DNA of 64,000 nt from PRS1 sp965250265 (GTDB lineage Bacteria; Bacteroidota; Bacteroidia; Flavobacteriales; Flavobacteriaceae): the NCBI GenBank assembly GCA_965250265.1, contig CBDFNO010000014.1:186001-250000 (forward strand), in the 5' to 3' direction. Below, piece by piece: positions 17,968 to 26,981 of the stretch. Within the stretch, counting starts at the first letter, position 1, and every line of letters begins with the position of its first letter. The translations under genes and the position numbers were made by a program. The notes beneath the pieces were generated by a model that did not search any database, was not told where the DNA came from, and was given only the letters and a program-made list of their open reading frames with translations.

Positions 17968-19434
17968 TTAGCTCATCCAATTGGTTTGTGCTTCTGGATT
18001 CCATTTGGTTGTTGTCTTTTTATTTTGTGTCCAAAACTCAATAGAACTACGTCCTGTAATATCGCCAACTCCAAATTTAGATTCGTTCCAGCCTCCAAAA
18101 GAAAACGGTTCTCTAGGTACTGGAACTCCAATATTAACGCCAATCATTCCAGCACTTGCTCGTTCCATGACTTGCTTTGCTAATCCACCACTTTGTGTGA
18201 ATACAGCAGCAGCATTGCCATAATTTGAGCCATTTTCAATTTCTATGGCTTCGTCTAAATCTTTTGCTCTAATAATTGATATTACTGGTCCAAAAATTTC
18301 TTCTCGTGCTACAGACATATCTGTCGTAACATAATCTATAATGGTTGGACCTACATAAAACCCTCCTTCTTTACCTTCAACAGTTGTATCTCTGCCATCT
18401 AATAAAATTTTTGCTCCATCACTTTCTGCTTCAGCTATATAACCTTCAATACGTTCTTTTGCAGCAGCACTAATTACAGAACCTAAATTATCTCCAGGAA
18501 CTAATGTTTTGGCACCTTCAACCATTTTATCTATAATATGCTGAATATTATCTACGCCAACCATAACTGAAGCTGCCATACAACGCTGTCCGGCACAACC
18601 AGACATAGAAGCAACTACATTTGAGGCTGTCATTTCTGGGTTAGCATCAGGAAAAACCAATAAGTGATTTTTTGCACCACCAAGAGCAACACATCTTTTT
18701 AATGTTGAAGTTGCTCGCTTATAAACAATCTTTGCGACTTTGGTAGAACCTACAAAAGATACTGCTTCAATATCGGGATGGTCACAAATAGCTTCAACAA
18801 CTTCTTTACCACCATTTACCAAATTAAAAACACCATCGGGAAGTCCAGCTTCTTTTAGTAATTCTGCCATTCTCACTGTACTCAAAGGCACAACTTCAGA
18901 AGGCTTCATTACCATAGTATTCCCTAATACTAATGCATTTGGCATCGTCCAATGCGGTACCATATTTGGAAAATTAAACGGTGTTATTGATGCAACAACG
19001 CCAAGCGGTTTCCGTTCAATTCTACACTCTACACCTTTGCTGACTTCTTGCACTTCATTGACTACTATTTGTGGCATAGACACAGCAAATTCGCAAAGTT
19101 CCATACTTTTTTCAACTTCGGCTTTAGCTTCTCCATAAGTTTTACCATTCTCGAGTTGCACTAATTGTGTTAACTCATCCATATGCTTTTCGAGAAGTGT
19201 TCGATATCTAAAAAATATTTGCACACGTTCTTTAAATGTCATTGTAGACCAATTTGGAAATGCTGCTTTAGCTGATTGAACAGCTTTATCAACATCATCA
19301 TAAGTTGAAAGAGGAATTGTAGAAATAACGCTTCCATCAATTGGACTTATGACATCCAACGATTTTTGACCGTTTTTTTCGAATTGACCATTTATATAAT
19401 TTTTTACTTCGGAGAGTTCTGCTGTTAGATTCAT
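17968..19434 (-). CDS. mmsA: CoA-acylating (methyl)malonate-semialdehyde dehydrogenase
   Basis: The 488-residue aldehyde dehydrogenase has the nucleophile C285 in GQRCMAAS. In place of the usual general-base glutamate region it has LGGAKNH (251-257), a mark of MmsA-type CoA-dependent enzymes. It should turn malonate semialdehyde into acetyl-CoA, and methylmalonate semialdehyde (from thymine or valine) into propionyl-CoA, with NAD+ and release of CO2. It appears to be the first gene of the pyrimidine block, with a leader that contains a strong inverted repeat. Confidence 0.94.
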   Translation of the reverse strand: MNLTAELSEVKNYINGQFEKNGQKSLDVISPIDGSVISTIPLSTYDDVDKAVQSAKAAFPNWSTMTFKERVQIFFRYRTLLEKHMDELTQLVQLENGKTYGEAKAEVEKSMELCEFAVSMPQIVVNEVQEVSKGVECRIERKPLGVVASITPFNFPNMVPHWTMPNALVLGNTMVMKPSEVVPLSTVRMAELLKEAGLPDGVFNLVNGGKEVVEAICDHPDIEAVSFVGSTKVAKIVYKRATSTLKRCVALGGAKNHLLVFPDANPEMTASNVVASMSGCAGQRCMAASVMVGVDNIQHIIDKMVEGAKTLVPGDNLGSVISAAAKERIEGYIAEAESDGAKILLDGRDTTVEGKEGGFYVGPTIIDYVTTDMSVAREEIFGPVISIIRAKDLDEAIEIENGSNYGNAAAVFTQSGGLAKQVMERASAGMIGVNIGVPVPREPFSFGGWNESKFGVGDITGRSSIEFWTQNKKTTTKWNPEAQTNWMS

Positions 19435-19476
19435 TGTATAAATTGATTTTTTTAGACAAAAAAGAACACCATTAAT

Positions 19477-19501
19477 AAATTATCACAATAGTTGATAATT
19501 T
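19477..19501. promoter_or_regulatory. Perfect 9-bp inverted repeat before mmsA (operator candidate)
   Basis: Arms AAATTATCA and TGATAATTT match over nine bases with a seven-base spacer. The repeat lies about 43 bases upstream of the mmsA start codon and just downstream of a TATATTTG box read on the minus strand. It has no T-run, so a terminator is unlikely. A repressor-binding site or leader hairpin controlling the pyrimidine operon is plausible. Confidence 0.5.
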
Positions 19502-19518
19502 CTAATCGTATTCTAACT

Positions 19519-19526
19519 CAAATATA
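19519..19526 (-). promoter_or_regulatory. Candidate -7 box of the pyrimidine operon promoter
   Basis: On the minus strand the sequence reads TATATTTG, matching the Bacteroidota -7 consensus TAnnTTTG. It would give a leader of about 75-80 bases before mmsA that includes the 25-bp inverted repeat. No clear TTG -33 element is seen at the normal distance. Confidence 0.4.
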
Positions 19527-19549
19527 AGGAAATAATATTAAAAAGGGTA

Positions 19550-21169
19550 TTAAACCTCTAAAGACGTGAACTTAAAAGAAGTGCCATCAAACAGACCTTT
19601 ATCGCTCAATTTTAATGAAGGTATCACTAATAATGCCATGAAAGAAAGCGTCATATATGGCGCATGAAGTTTGCTTCCTAAGGCTTTGGCCATTTTGTCT
19701 AAATTTGCGTATTGATTTCCAATAATTTCGCCAGATTTATCACTCATAATTCCCGCAACTGGAAGCGAAACCACTTCTTCTTCTAAATTGGAAACTGCGC
19801 AAATTCCACCTTTGTTTTCAATAATTAAATTTACCGCTTTACAAATAGCTTCATCTGAAACGCCAACTGCAATAATATTATGAGAATCGTGACCAACAGA
19901 AGATGCAATAGCTCCTTCTTTCAGTCCAAAATTCTTTATAAATGCTATTGTTGGTTCTTGATTATTATAACGATTAACAACTGTCATTTTTAAGATGTCC
20001 GAATCTATATTAGAAACCAAATTTCCATTTTCTGTTAATACATCTTCAACGATTTCGTTTGTTATCAATTGTCCTTCGAGAGCTTCAATAACTCTAATTT
20101 GTTTTGTAGAAGATTCATATCTGAAATCTGAAATTTCCTTTTTATTGGTATTGAAGTTGTTCAGAATTTTAAAAGGAACAGATTCTATTTTAGAAACACC
20201 ATTGTTAAATACTAATTCGCCATTTATATAAGTTTGAAGCACTTTGAAATTTGTTAGGTTTTCTGCTACAGTAAAATCAGCAAAATCACCTTCTCGCAAC
20301 AAACCAACATCGAGATTGTAATGTTTGACTGGATTAATACAAGCCATTAGCAGCACTTTAAAAATATCCATTCCTTTAGCAACAGCTCTTGCACAAAGTG
20401 CATTAATATGACTAACTATTAAATCGTCAGGATGTTTATCGTCACTACAGAACATCATATTCTCAAAATACTCTGGAAGCAAATCGATAAGTGCTTCAAA
20501 ATTTTTAGCAGCAGAACCTTCACGAATAATGACCTTCATGCCTTTTTGAAGCTTTTCTAATCCTTCTTCATAGGTGAAGCACTCATGATCGGTGGAAATA
20601 CCTGCATCAATATATTTGGCAACATTGTCTCCTCGTAATCCTGGTGCATGGCCATCCACAGGTTTATTATAATGCTTTGCCCAAGCAATTTTTTTTAATA
20701 CTTCTTCATCTTCGAACAAAACACCTGGATAATTCATCATTTCGGCTAAATACTTAATATCTGGATTTTCAAGTAGTTGCTTTATACCTTCAGAATCTAT
20801 AACTGCACCGGCAGATTCAAAACTGGTTGCAGGCACACAGGAAGGCGCACCAAAATTAAATTTGAAAGGTACTTTCTTACCATTATCAATCATAAATTCC
20901 ACACCTTCAACGCCTAATACATTTGCAATTTCGTGAGGATCGGAAACTGTGGCCACAGTTCCATGAGTTACAGCGATTTTAGCGAATTCGGAAGGCACCA
21001 ACATAGAGCTTTCAATATGAATATGAGCATCAACAAAACCTGGAAGAATGTAGTGATCTACATTGTGTTCTCTTTCTTCAATAGTTGTAATCTTACCATC
21101 AACAACAGTGATTTCTCCTTTGTAAATGCGTTTGTTTTGAATATCGACTATTTGTCCTTGAAGCTTCAT
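19550..21169 (-). CDS. ade: Adenine deaminase
   Basis: The 539-residue amidohydrolase has the DAHIHIESSM metal motif near the N-terminus and the C-terminal adenine deaminase domain (ASSVGHDSHNI, VAGIMSD). It hydrolyses adenine to hypoxanthine and ammonia, usually with a di-metal centre. It abuts tilS, transcribed in the same direction from upstream, with no bases between. It ends 115 bases before mmsA. A nucleobase-salvage link with the pyrimidine genes is attractive, but the mmsA leader probably has its own promoter. Confidence 0.92.
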   Translation of the reverse strand: MKLQGQIVDIQNKRIYKGEITVVDGKITTIEEREHNVDHYILPGFVDAHIHIESSMLVPSEFAKIAVTHGTVATVSDPHEIANVLGVEGVEFMIDNGKKVPFKFNFGAPSCVPATSFESAGAVIDSEGIKQLLENPDIKYLAEMMNYPGVLFEDEEVLKKIAWAKHYNKPVDGHAPGLRGDNVAKYIDAGISTDHECFTYEEGLEKLQKGMKVIIREGSAAKNFEALIDLLPEYFENMMFCSDDKHPDDLIVSHINALCARAVAKGMDIFKVLLMACINPVKHYNLDVGLLREGDFADFTVAENLTNFKVLQTYINGELVFNNGVSKIESVPFKILNNFNTNKKEISDFRYESSTKQIRVIEALEGQLITNEIVEDVLTENGNLVSNIDSDILKMTVVNRYNNQEPTIAFIKNFGLKEGAIASSVGHDSHNIIAVGVSDEAICKAVNLIIENKGGICAVSNLEEEVVSLPVAGIMSDKSGEIIGNQYANLDKMAKALGSKLHAPYMTLSFMALLVIPSLKLSDKGLFDGTSFKFTSLEV

Positions 21170-22501
21170 TTATTGCAATTCTATTTTTAAAATCTGTTTT
21201 GTGCTTTTTGTCACTTTAAAACGGTCATCTACTCTTCTATTAATTATCCAAACAATATCATCTTCAGAGCACAATAACCAAACTTTTTCTTTATCAATTA
21301 AAGATAGTTTTTCGTCTTTGAAAAACTTACTTAATTTCTTTTTTCCTTGCATTCCGAAAGGACAGAAATAATCGCCTTCTTGCCATTTTCTAATCTTTAA
21401 AGGAAAATTTAATGTGCTTTTATCAACATGGATTATATTTGTTCTCTTTCCAAAAATTGCATCAGCTTCATCAAAAAATAGGTTTCCGAAAGGTGTTTGA
21501 ATCTGCTTATCAAATTCTGTTATTAAAATAGATTCTTCGCTTACGCTCTGAATGACATTTTGCTCAATATCTGATAACAATAAATACTTTCTGTCTTTAA
21601 TTAAACGATGTGTATTAGAAAATACTTGCTTACCAGATTGGGCTTCTAATAGATCATAAATATCATTCCATTCAGTAAAACCATAATCTTTTAAGAGTTC
21701 GTATAAATAAGCTTTTGGATTATTCAAACCTTGCATCTGTGAAATATCAAAATGAATTTCATTTTCACTTACTTTGGTAATTATTTTATCAGAAATTGAA
21801 TCAATTCTATCTTCAATAATATCCTTCGAATCTTGTAAGAGTACAACAGTTTTATTGAAATTTTGAAGCAATTGAGGATTGGTTTCCTTTAGTTTAGGAA
21901 TCACTTCTAAGCGCAATTTATTCCTCAAATATTTCGTTGAAGCATTACTTATGTCTTCTCTCCATTTTAAGTTTTCTGTTTTTGCATATTCTTCAATATC
22001 GCTTCTGGAGAACGATAATAATGGTCTGACTTTGTTCTCATTTATTTCTGGAATTCCTGTTAAACCTTCAATTCCAGTTCCTCTCGAAAGGTTAATTAAA
22101 AAGGTTTCCAGATTATCATCCGCATGATGAGCTGTAAGAATGTAATCAAACCTTAATCGTTCTGCTAATTCATTAAACCAATGATAACGTAACTCGCGAG
22201 CTGCCATTTGTGTGGACAATTTGTTTTGTTTTGCATAGATTTCGGTTTCAAAATTTTCTATAAAGACTTCGAGGTTTAAATTTTTCCCTAATTGTAACAC
22301 AAAATCTTCATCGTCATCACTTTCTTTTCCTCGGAGATTAAAATTACAATGTGCCAAAGCAATATCTAATTTTGATTGGCTACTCAAATGTGATAAAACA
22401 ACACTATCTACACCTCCTGAAAGGGCAATAAGGAGTTTACTTTCGATAAGAAAATCAAGGTTTTGGTTTATATGGCTTTGGAATGCTTTGAGCATGCTCA
22501 A
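21170..22501 (-). CDS. tilS: tRNA(Ile)-lysidine synthetase TilS
   Basis: The 443 residues carry the N-type ATP-pyrophosphatase motif SGGVDS at 28-33 in the expected place and a C-terminal TilS substrate domain ending WIINRRVDDRFKVT. TilS adds lysine to C34 of the CAU-anticodon tRNA-Ile so that it reads AUA; it is generally essential. Transcription runs from pabB through tilS to ade, and the tilS stop directly abuts the ade start. Length is typical. Confidence 0.93.
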   Translation of the reverse strand: MSMLKAFQSHINQNLDFLIESKLLIALSGGVDSVVLSHLSSQSKLDIALAHCNFNLRGKESDDDEDFVLQLGKNLNLEVFIENFETEIYAKQNKLSTQMAARELRYHWFNELAERLRFDYILTAHHADDNLETFLINLSRGTGIEGLTGIPEINENKVRPLLSFSRSDIEEYAKTENLKWREDISNASTKYLRNKLRLEVIPKLKETNPQLLQNFNKTVVLLQDSKDIIEDRIDSISDKIITKVSENEIHFDISQMQGLNNPKAYLYELLKDYGFTEWNDIYDLLEAQSGKQVFSNTHRLIKDRKYLLLSDIEQNVIQSVSEESILITEFDKQIQTPFGNLFFDEADAIFGKRTNIIHVDKSTLNFPLKIRKWQEGDYFCPFGMQGKKKLSKFFKDEKLSLIDKEKVWLLCSEDDIVWIINRRVDDRFKVTKSTKQILKIELQ

Positions 22502-22531
22502 AAATACGATTTTTGAATTATGAATTAAGAA

Positions 22532-23821
22532 TTAATTCTCTAATACTTCCCTCATAGCTTTTGCCTTTATCAAACACTCTTCATATTCTTTTAAAGGATC
22601 ACTTTTTGCAGTTATTGCTCCACCAACTGAATACGATATATATTTATTAGTTTCGTTATACAAGATACTCCGAATTACAACATTAAAATCGAAATTACCA
22701 TTTGGTTCAAAATAGCCAACTGCCCCAGAATATAAACCACGTTTGGTTTCTTCTAACTCTTCAATAATTTGCATTGATGAAATTTTTGGTGCACCTGTCA
22801 TACTTCCCATTGGGAACGTTGTACTCAAAACATCAACAGGATGAACATCTTCAACTGTTGAAACTACAGTAGAAATCATTTGATGCACTTGCTTATAAGT
22901 ATGAACTTTACATAATTCTTGTACTTGTACACTTCCTTCAACAGCTGTTTTTGACAAATCATTCCGTACTAAATCTACAATCATAATATTTTCACTACGC
23001 TCCTTTTCGTTTTCAAACAATTCTTGTTTCAGTCTTAAGTCTTCTTCCTCATTTCCAGAGCGCTTTGCGGTTCCCTTAATCGGTTGAGAAACAATTTTAT
23101 TTCCTTCTTTTTTTAAATAACGTTCTGGAGATGCCGATAACAAATACTTGTCGTTGCGTTTTAAAAATGTTGCAAAAGGTGCCTTGGAAATCGTATTCAG
23201 TTTCAGATAAGTTTCTAAAGGATGTATAGATGTGTTTTCTGCATAAAACTCCTGACAAAAATTAGCTTCGTAAATATCACCTCGATGGATATGTTGTAAT
23301 ATTGTATTTACTTTATTAAAGTATTCATCTTTGTGAATGCGAAGTTTAATTTTAACAGACTGATAAGGTTCTTGGATTTTTAAACTATTAGGTTTTTGAA
23401 TTGCTTTTAAATCAGCTTCTAATTCATCTGATATACAATCTAAATACTTGATTTCTACAAAGTCATCTTTAAATAGAAATATTTTTTTTGGCTGGAAAAA
23501 GTATAGCTCTGGAAATTGTAAGCCATCAAAATTTTTAGATTTTAACTCTTCAACATCGTTTTTTAATTCATAAGAAAGATATCCAAAAATCCAATCGTTT
23601 GTACAAGATTGATATTCTTTCAGCTTTTCAAAAGCATTTTTATAGTCTGTTTGAATACTTGTAAAAGCATCTACTGCTAAAATTACATCATATTTAAAGT
23701 ATTGCTGACTATATTCGTTTGAATCTAACCAAACCACATCATTAAATTTTTGGCTCCATATTAAGAGCTTTTCTTTAAATGATTCTGGGTTTTCTAATAT
23801 ATGTTTTTGTTGTGTTCTCAA
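22532..23821 (-). CDS. pabB: Aminodeoxychorismate synthase component I
   Basis: The 429-residue protein has the chorismate-binding fold with PIKGTAKR, MIVDLVRND and the TFPMGSMTGAPKI signature. It fits PabB, which makes 4-amino-4-deoxychorismate for folate synthesis with a PabA amidotransferase. Anthranilate synthase component I is the close alternative, but no trp genes lie nearby and the length is that of PabB. It precedes tilS by 30 bases on the same strand. Confidence 0.88.
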   Translation of the reverse strand: MRTQQKHILENPESFKEKLLIWSQKFNDVVWLDSNEYSQQYFKYDVILAVDAFTSIQTDYKNAFEKLKEYQSCTNDWIFGYLSYELKNDVEELKSKNFDGLQFPELYFFQPKKIFLFKDDFVEIKYLDCISDELEADLKAIQKPNSLKIQEPYQSVKIKLRIHKDEYFNKVNTILQHIHRGDIYEANFCQEFYAENTSIHPLETYLKLNTISKAPFATFLKRNDKYLLSASPERYLKKEGNKIVSQPIKGTAKRSGNEEEDLRLKQELFENEKERSENIMIVDLVRNDLSKTAVEGSVQVQELCKVHTYKQVHQMISTVVSTVEDVHPVDVLSTTFPMGSMTGAPKISSMQIIEELEETKRGLYSGAVGYFEPNGNFDFNVVIRSILYNETNKYISYSVGGAITAKSDPLKEYEECLIKAKAMREVLEN

Positions 23822-23869
23822 TAAAAAAATAATGATGCAAATAACTGAAATTAAAGTGTCTTAAAAAAC

Positions 23870-23877
23870 TATCTTTG
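23870..23877 (+). promoter_or_regulatory. -7 box before the DEAD-box helicase gene
   Basis: TATCTTTG matches the Bacteroidota TAnnTTTG consensus 18 bases before the GTG start codon at 23895, so the leader would be very short. A clear TTG at -33 is not visible. Confidence 0.45.
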
Positions 23878-23894
23878 CAGCTTAAATAATAATT

Positions 23895-25250
23895 GTGACT
23901 TTTCGAGATTTAAATTTAAATACACCATTATACAATGCTATAGAAGACTTAGGACTTGTAACACCTACTCCAATTCAGGAAGAATCGTTTAATGTTATTG
24001 GTTCTGGGAAAGATGTCGTTGGAATTGCACAGACAGGAACTGGAAAGACCTTTGCATATATGTTGCCTATTTTGAAGAATTTATCTTTTTCCAAACAAGA
24101 AAATCCAAGAGTTTTAATTTTAGTTCCAACTCGTGAACTGGTTGTGCAGGTGGTTGACGAAATTGAAAAGTTAGCTAAATATATTAATGTAAGGGTTCTC
24201 GGAGTTTATGGTGGTACAAACATCAATACTCAAAAACAAGCTGTAGCAGAAGGTCTAGATATTTTAGTAGCAACAACAGGTCGATTGTATGATCTTGCCG
24301 TTAGTCGTGTACTTCAATTAAAATCCATACAGAAGCTGGTGATAGACGAAGTTGATGTGATGTTAGATCTTGGATTTAGACATCAGCTTATAAACATTTT
24401 TGACGTTCTTCCAGAACGCAGACAAAACATTATGTTTTCGGCAACGATGACATACGATGTTGATGCAATGATCAACACCTTTTTTATAAAACCACAACGC
24501 GTTTCGGTTGCTGCTTCTGGAACTCCTCTCGATAATATTGCTCAAGAGCGATATGATGTTCCAAACTATCACACTAAAGTAAATTTGCTAAATAGCTTAC
24601 TAAATGATAAAGAAGCATTCAATAAAGTCTTAATTTTTGTTGCTTTTAAACGCATGGCTGATCGATTATTTGAAGCATTAGAAAACACTTTTAATAACGA
24701 ATGCTGTGTGATTCATTCCAACAAAACACAAAATTACAGGCTGCGTAGTATAGAGCAATTTAGGCAAGGAGACAACCGTATTTTAATTGCTACAGATGTC
24801 ATGGCTCGTGGATTAGATATTGATAATATTTCGCATGTTATAAATTTTGATACTCCTGATTTTCCTGAAAATTATATGCACAGAATAGGTAGAACAGGTC
24901 GCGCTGAAAAAGAAGGTGTTTCTTTAATGTTTTCTACAGAAAAAGAACAAAAGGGTTTGCGATTGATAGAAGGATTAATGCAAATGCAAATTCCATTAAT
25001 TGACTTCCCAGAAAGTGTAGAAGTTTCAACCGAACTTATAGAAGAAGAACGTCCAAAAATTATAGAGCATCACAACCCAACTAAACGAAAATTTGATGAA
25101 GATGCTCCAGGACCAGCTTTTCATGAGAAATCTGAAAAAAATTCTAAAGAAAATTTAGGAGGCTCTTATAAATTTAAGATTGCTGCAAAATATAAGAAGC
25201 CAAAAACTCGTGGTGATAAAAATTATAACAAACGGAATAAAAGAAAATAA
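23895..25250 (+). CDS. DEAD-box-type RNA helicase (DEVD variant)
   Basis: The 451 residues hold the two RecA-like helicase domains: Q motif TPTPIQ (23-28), Walker A AQTGTGKT (45-52), PTRE, motif II as DEVD at 151-154 instead of DEAD, SAT, ARGLDID and HRIGRTGR. A basic Lys/Arg-rich tail follows, as in RhlE-like helicases of Bacteroidota. Likely roles are RNA unwinding in ribosome assembly, RNA decay or cold adaptation. The start codon is GTG. The stop directly abuts the stop of the convergent DUF6090 gene. Confidence 0.92.
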   Translation: MTFRDLNLNTPLYNAIEDLGLVTPTPIQEESFNVIGSGKDVVGIAQTGTGKTFAYMLPILKNLSFSKQENPRVLILVPTRELVVQVVDEIEKLAKYINVRVLGVYGGTNINTQKQAVAEGLDILVATTGRLYDLAVSRVLQLKSIQKLVIDEVDVMLDLGFRHQLINIFDVLPERRQNIMFSATMTYDVDAMINTFFIKPQRVSVAASGTPLDNIAQERYDVPNYHTKVNLLNSLLNDKEAFNKVLIFVAFKRMADRLFEALENTFNNECCVIHSNKTQNYRLRSIEQFRQGDNRILIATDVMARGLDIDNISHVINFDTPDFPENYMHRIGRTGRAEKEGVSLMFSTEKEQKGLRLIEGLMQMQIPLIDFPESVEVSTELIEEERPKIIEHHNPTKRKFDEDAPGPAFHEKSEKNSKENLGGSYKFKIAAKYKKPKTRGDKNYNKRNKRK

Positions 25251-25958
25251 TTATTTCCCCTTAAGTTCTTCATCTATTAGCTCTATAATTATTTCAATTA
25301 CATTAATTGCCCGAAGATATATTTCATCCTTTTCACGCATAATTCCCATCATCGAAATAAAATGATTTTGAAATTCAATTCCGAAAAGTTCTTCTGGTTT
25401 ACGAACTGAACGGTCAGAAAATTTAATAGATTTTTGTATATCCAAATGAGCACCACTCATAATTACTTGAAAATGAATCTTTTCCATTCTGTTCATGTAA
25501 ATATATATCTCTTCCAATCTCTGAATTTGTTCAATTATATCTCTATTTTTCAATAGTTTTAATTCACCACTATTTATTAAGTTTTGATAAATATTACTGC
25601 TTCTGTTATAATCTGAATATTTATAAAGTTTTAATGCTATTTTTCCAAGTGTATCGATTTTACTTTGGTCATTTTGTTCTATAACTTGATTTGCATATTT
25701 GTACTGTTTATAATACAAATTATTGTAATCAATAATACCAGAAATTGCATTTTTATCATCGTTAATTTGACGTTTGATATTCTTGTAAGAAGAAATTTCT
25801 TCTCTCTTTTCAATTCTTTTAGTATCCCAATTACTTACCTGAAATGCTAAACTAATACCAATCATTACCAGTAAGATTTCACCTATTGCATAAAGCAGAT
25901 ATCTCCTAAAGCTTCTTTCTTTAATAAGGTTTTGTCTAATATTTCTAAAGAGTTTCAT
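25251..25958 (-). CDS. DUF6090 family membrane-anchored protein
   Basis: The 235 residues start MKLFRNIRQNLIKERSFRRY, followed by YLLYAIGEILLVMIGISLAFQVSNW, a single anchor helix at about 20-45 and a helical soluble part. It is the second DUF6090 member in the window (see 15357-16118), of unknown function. It stands alone and converges on the helicase gene with no bases between the two stop codons. Confidence 0.85.
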   Translation of the reverse strand: MKLFRNIRQNLIKERSFRRYLLYAIGEILLVMIGISLAFQVSNWDTKRIEKREEISSYKNIKRQINDDKNAISGIIDYNNLYYKQYKYANQVIEQNDQSKIDTLGKIALKLYKYSDYNRSSNIYQNLINSGELKLLKNRDIIEQIQRLEEIYIYMNRMEKIHFQVIMSGAHLDIQKSIKFSDRSVRKPEELFGIEFQNHFISMMGIMREKDEIYLRAINVIEIIIELIDEELKGK

Positions 25959-26116
25959 CTTTTTTCTGTTCCAAATTCAAAGTGCTTTGCATACTTCAAA
26001 AATAGGAATCTTTTTTGCAATAAAAACAAATAGAATATTAATGAATATTTTAGTTAACTATATTTTAAGTGTTTTTTATGCGAGTAATTTATAAATTAGC
26101 AAAAACATTGATACAG

Positions 26117-26896
26117 ATGAAAACAAAACTTACATTCATATTTATAGTCTTATTTTTATTTTCTTTTAGTGCAAATTCTTTATTAAGATGGAATGCTACT
26201 GGACATCGTACTGTTGGTAAAATTGCAGAAAACCATCTTAAATCAAGTACAAAAAGAAAGATTAACAAACTGCTTAATGGACAGTCATTAGCTTTTGTAT
26301 CAACTTTTGCTGATGAAATAAAATCGGATAAGCGATATAACGATTTTTATACTTGGCATTATGTAAATATGCCATTAGATTCTAATTACGAAGATTCTGA
26401 AAAGATCCCAAAAGGAGATTTAGCTACTGGTATTGCTTATTGTAAAAAAGTTATTAAAGACAAAAATTCCAGCAAAGCTGATAAAGCGTTCTACTTAAAA
26501 TTACTTGTTCATTTTATAGGTGACTTACATCAACCCATGCATGTTGCACTTGCTGATGACAAAGGTGGTAATGACTTTAAACTGCAATGGTTTTATAAGG
26601 ACTCTAATTTGCACAGAGTTTGGGATACCGAAATGATTAATAGCTATGGAATGGGTTATAATGAATTGGCTAAAAATGCCGATATTTTATCTAAAGAACA
26701 GTTGAAAGCTATTCAAAAAGGAACTATTATAGATTGGATTAACGAAACTCATGCATTAACTATTAATGTTTATGCATCTGTAAAAGAAGGTGAAAATTTA
26801 CGCTATCGCTATTCTTACGATAATTTTGAGACTGTTCGCTCACAATTACAAATCGCTGGAATTAGATTGGCAAAAGTTTTGAATGATCTGTTTTAA
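26117..26896 (+). CDS. S1/P1-type nuclease, exported
   Basis: The start at 26117 gives a signal peptide (MKTKLTFIFIVLFLFSFSANS), followed closely by a Trp (RWNATGHR) that acts as an N-terminal zinc ligand in this family. Other ligand motifs are GHRTV, STFADEIK, TWHYVN and LVHFIGDLHQPMHV. From this start the protein has 259 residues, as expected for S1/P1 zinc nucleases that cleave single-stranded DNA and RNA and remove 3' phosphates. An upstream ATG at 26069 would add 16 residues before the signal and is less likely. Confidence 0.92.
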   Translation: MKTKLTFIFIVLFLFSFSANSLLRWNATGHRTVGKIAENHLKSSTKRKINKLLNGQSLAFVSTFADEIKSDKRYNDFYTWHYVNMPLDSNYEDSEKIPKGDLATGIAYCKKVIKDKNSSKADKAFYLKLLVHFIGDLHQPMHVALADDKGGNDFKLQWFYKDSNLHRVWDTEMINSYGMGYNELAKNADILSKEQLKAIQKGTIIDWINETHALTINVYASVKEGENLRYRYSYDNFETVRSQLQIAGIRLAKVLNDLF

Positions 26897-26981
26897 CAAG
26901 CTTTATATTTTATTTTTATTTTGAATCTTGTTTTTCATATCTTTATAGATTAAACACACTATTAATCAAATATTTATAGTT

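Noticed and set aside
22505..22540. GAATTATGAATTAAGAATTAA-type strings between tilS and pabB, similar to those around 10211 and 10620
   Set aside because: They are low-complexity AT strings expected by chance or as filler in such genomes; not called as a separate repeat family.
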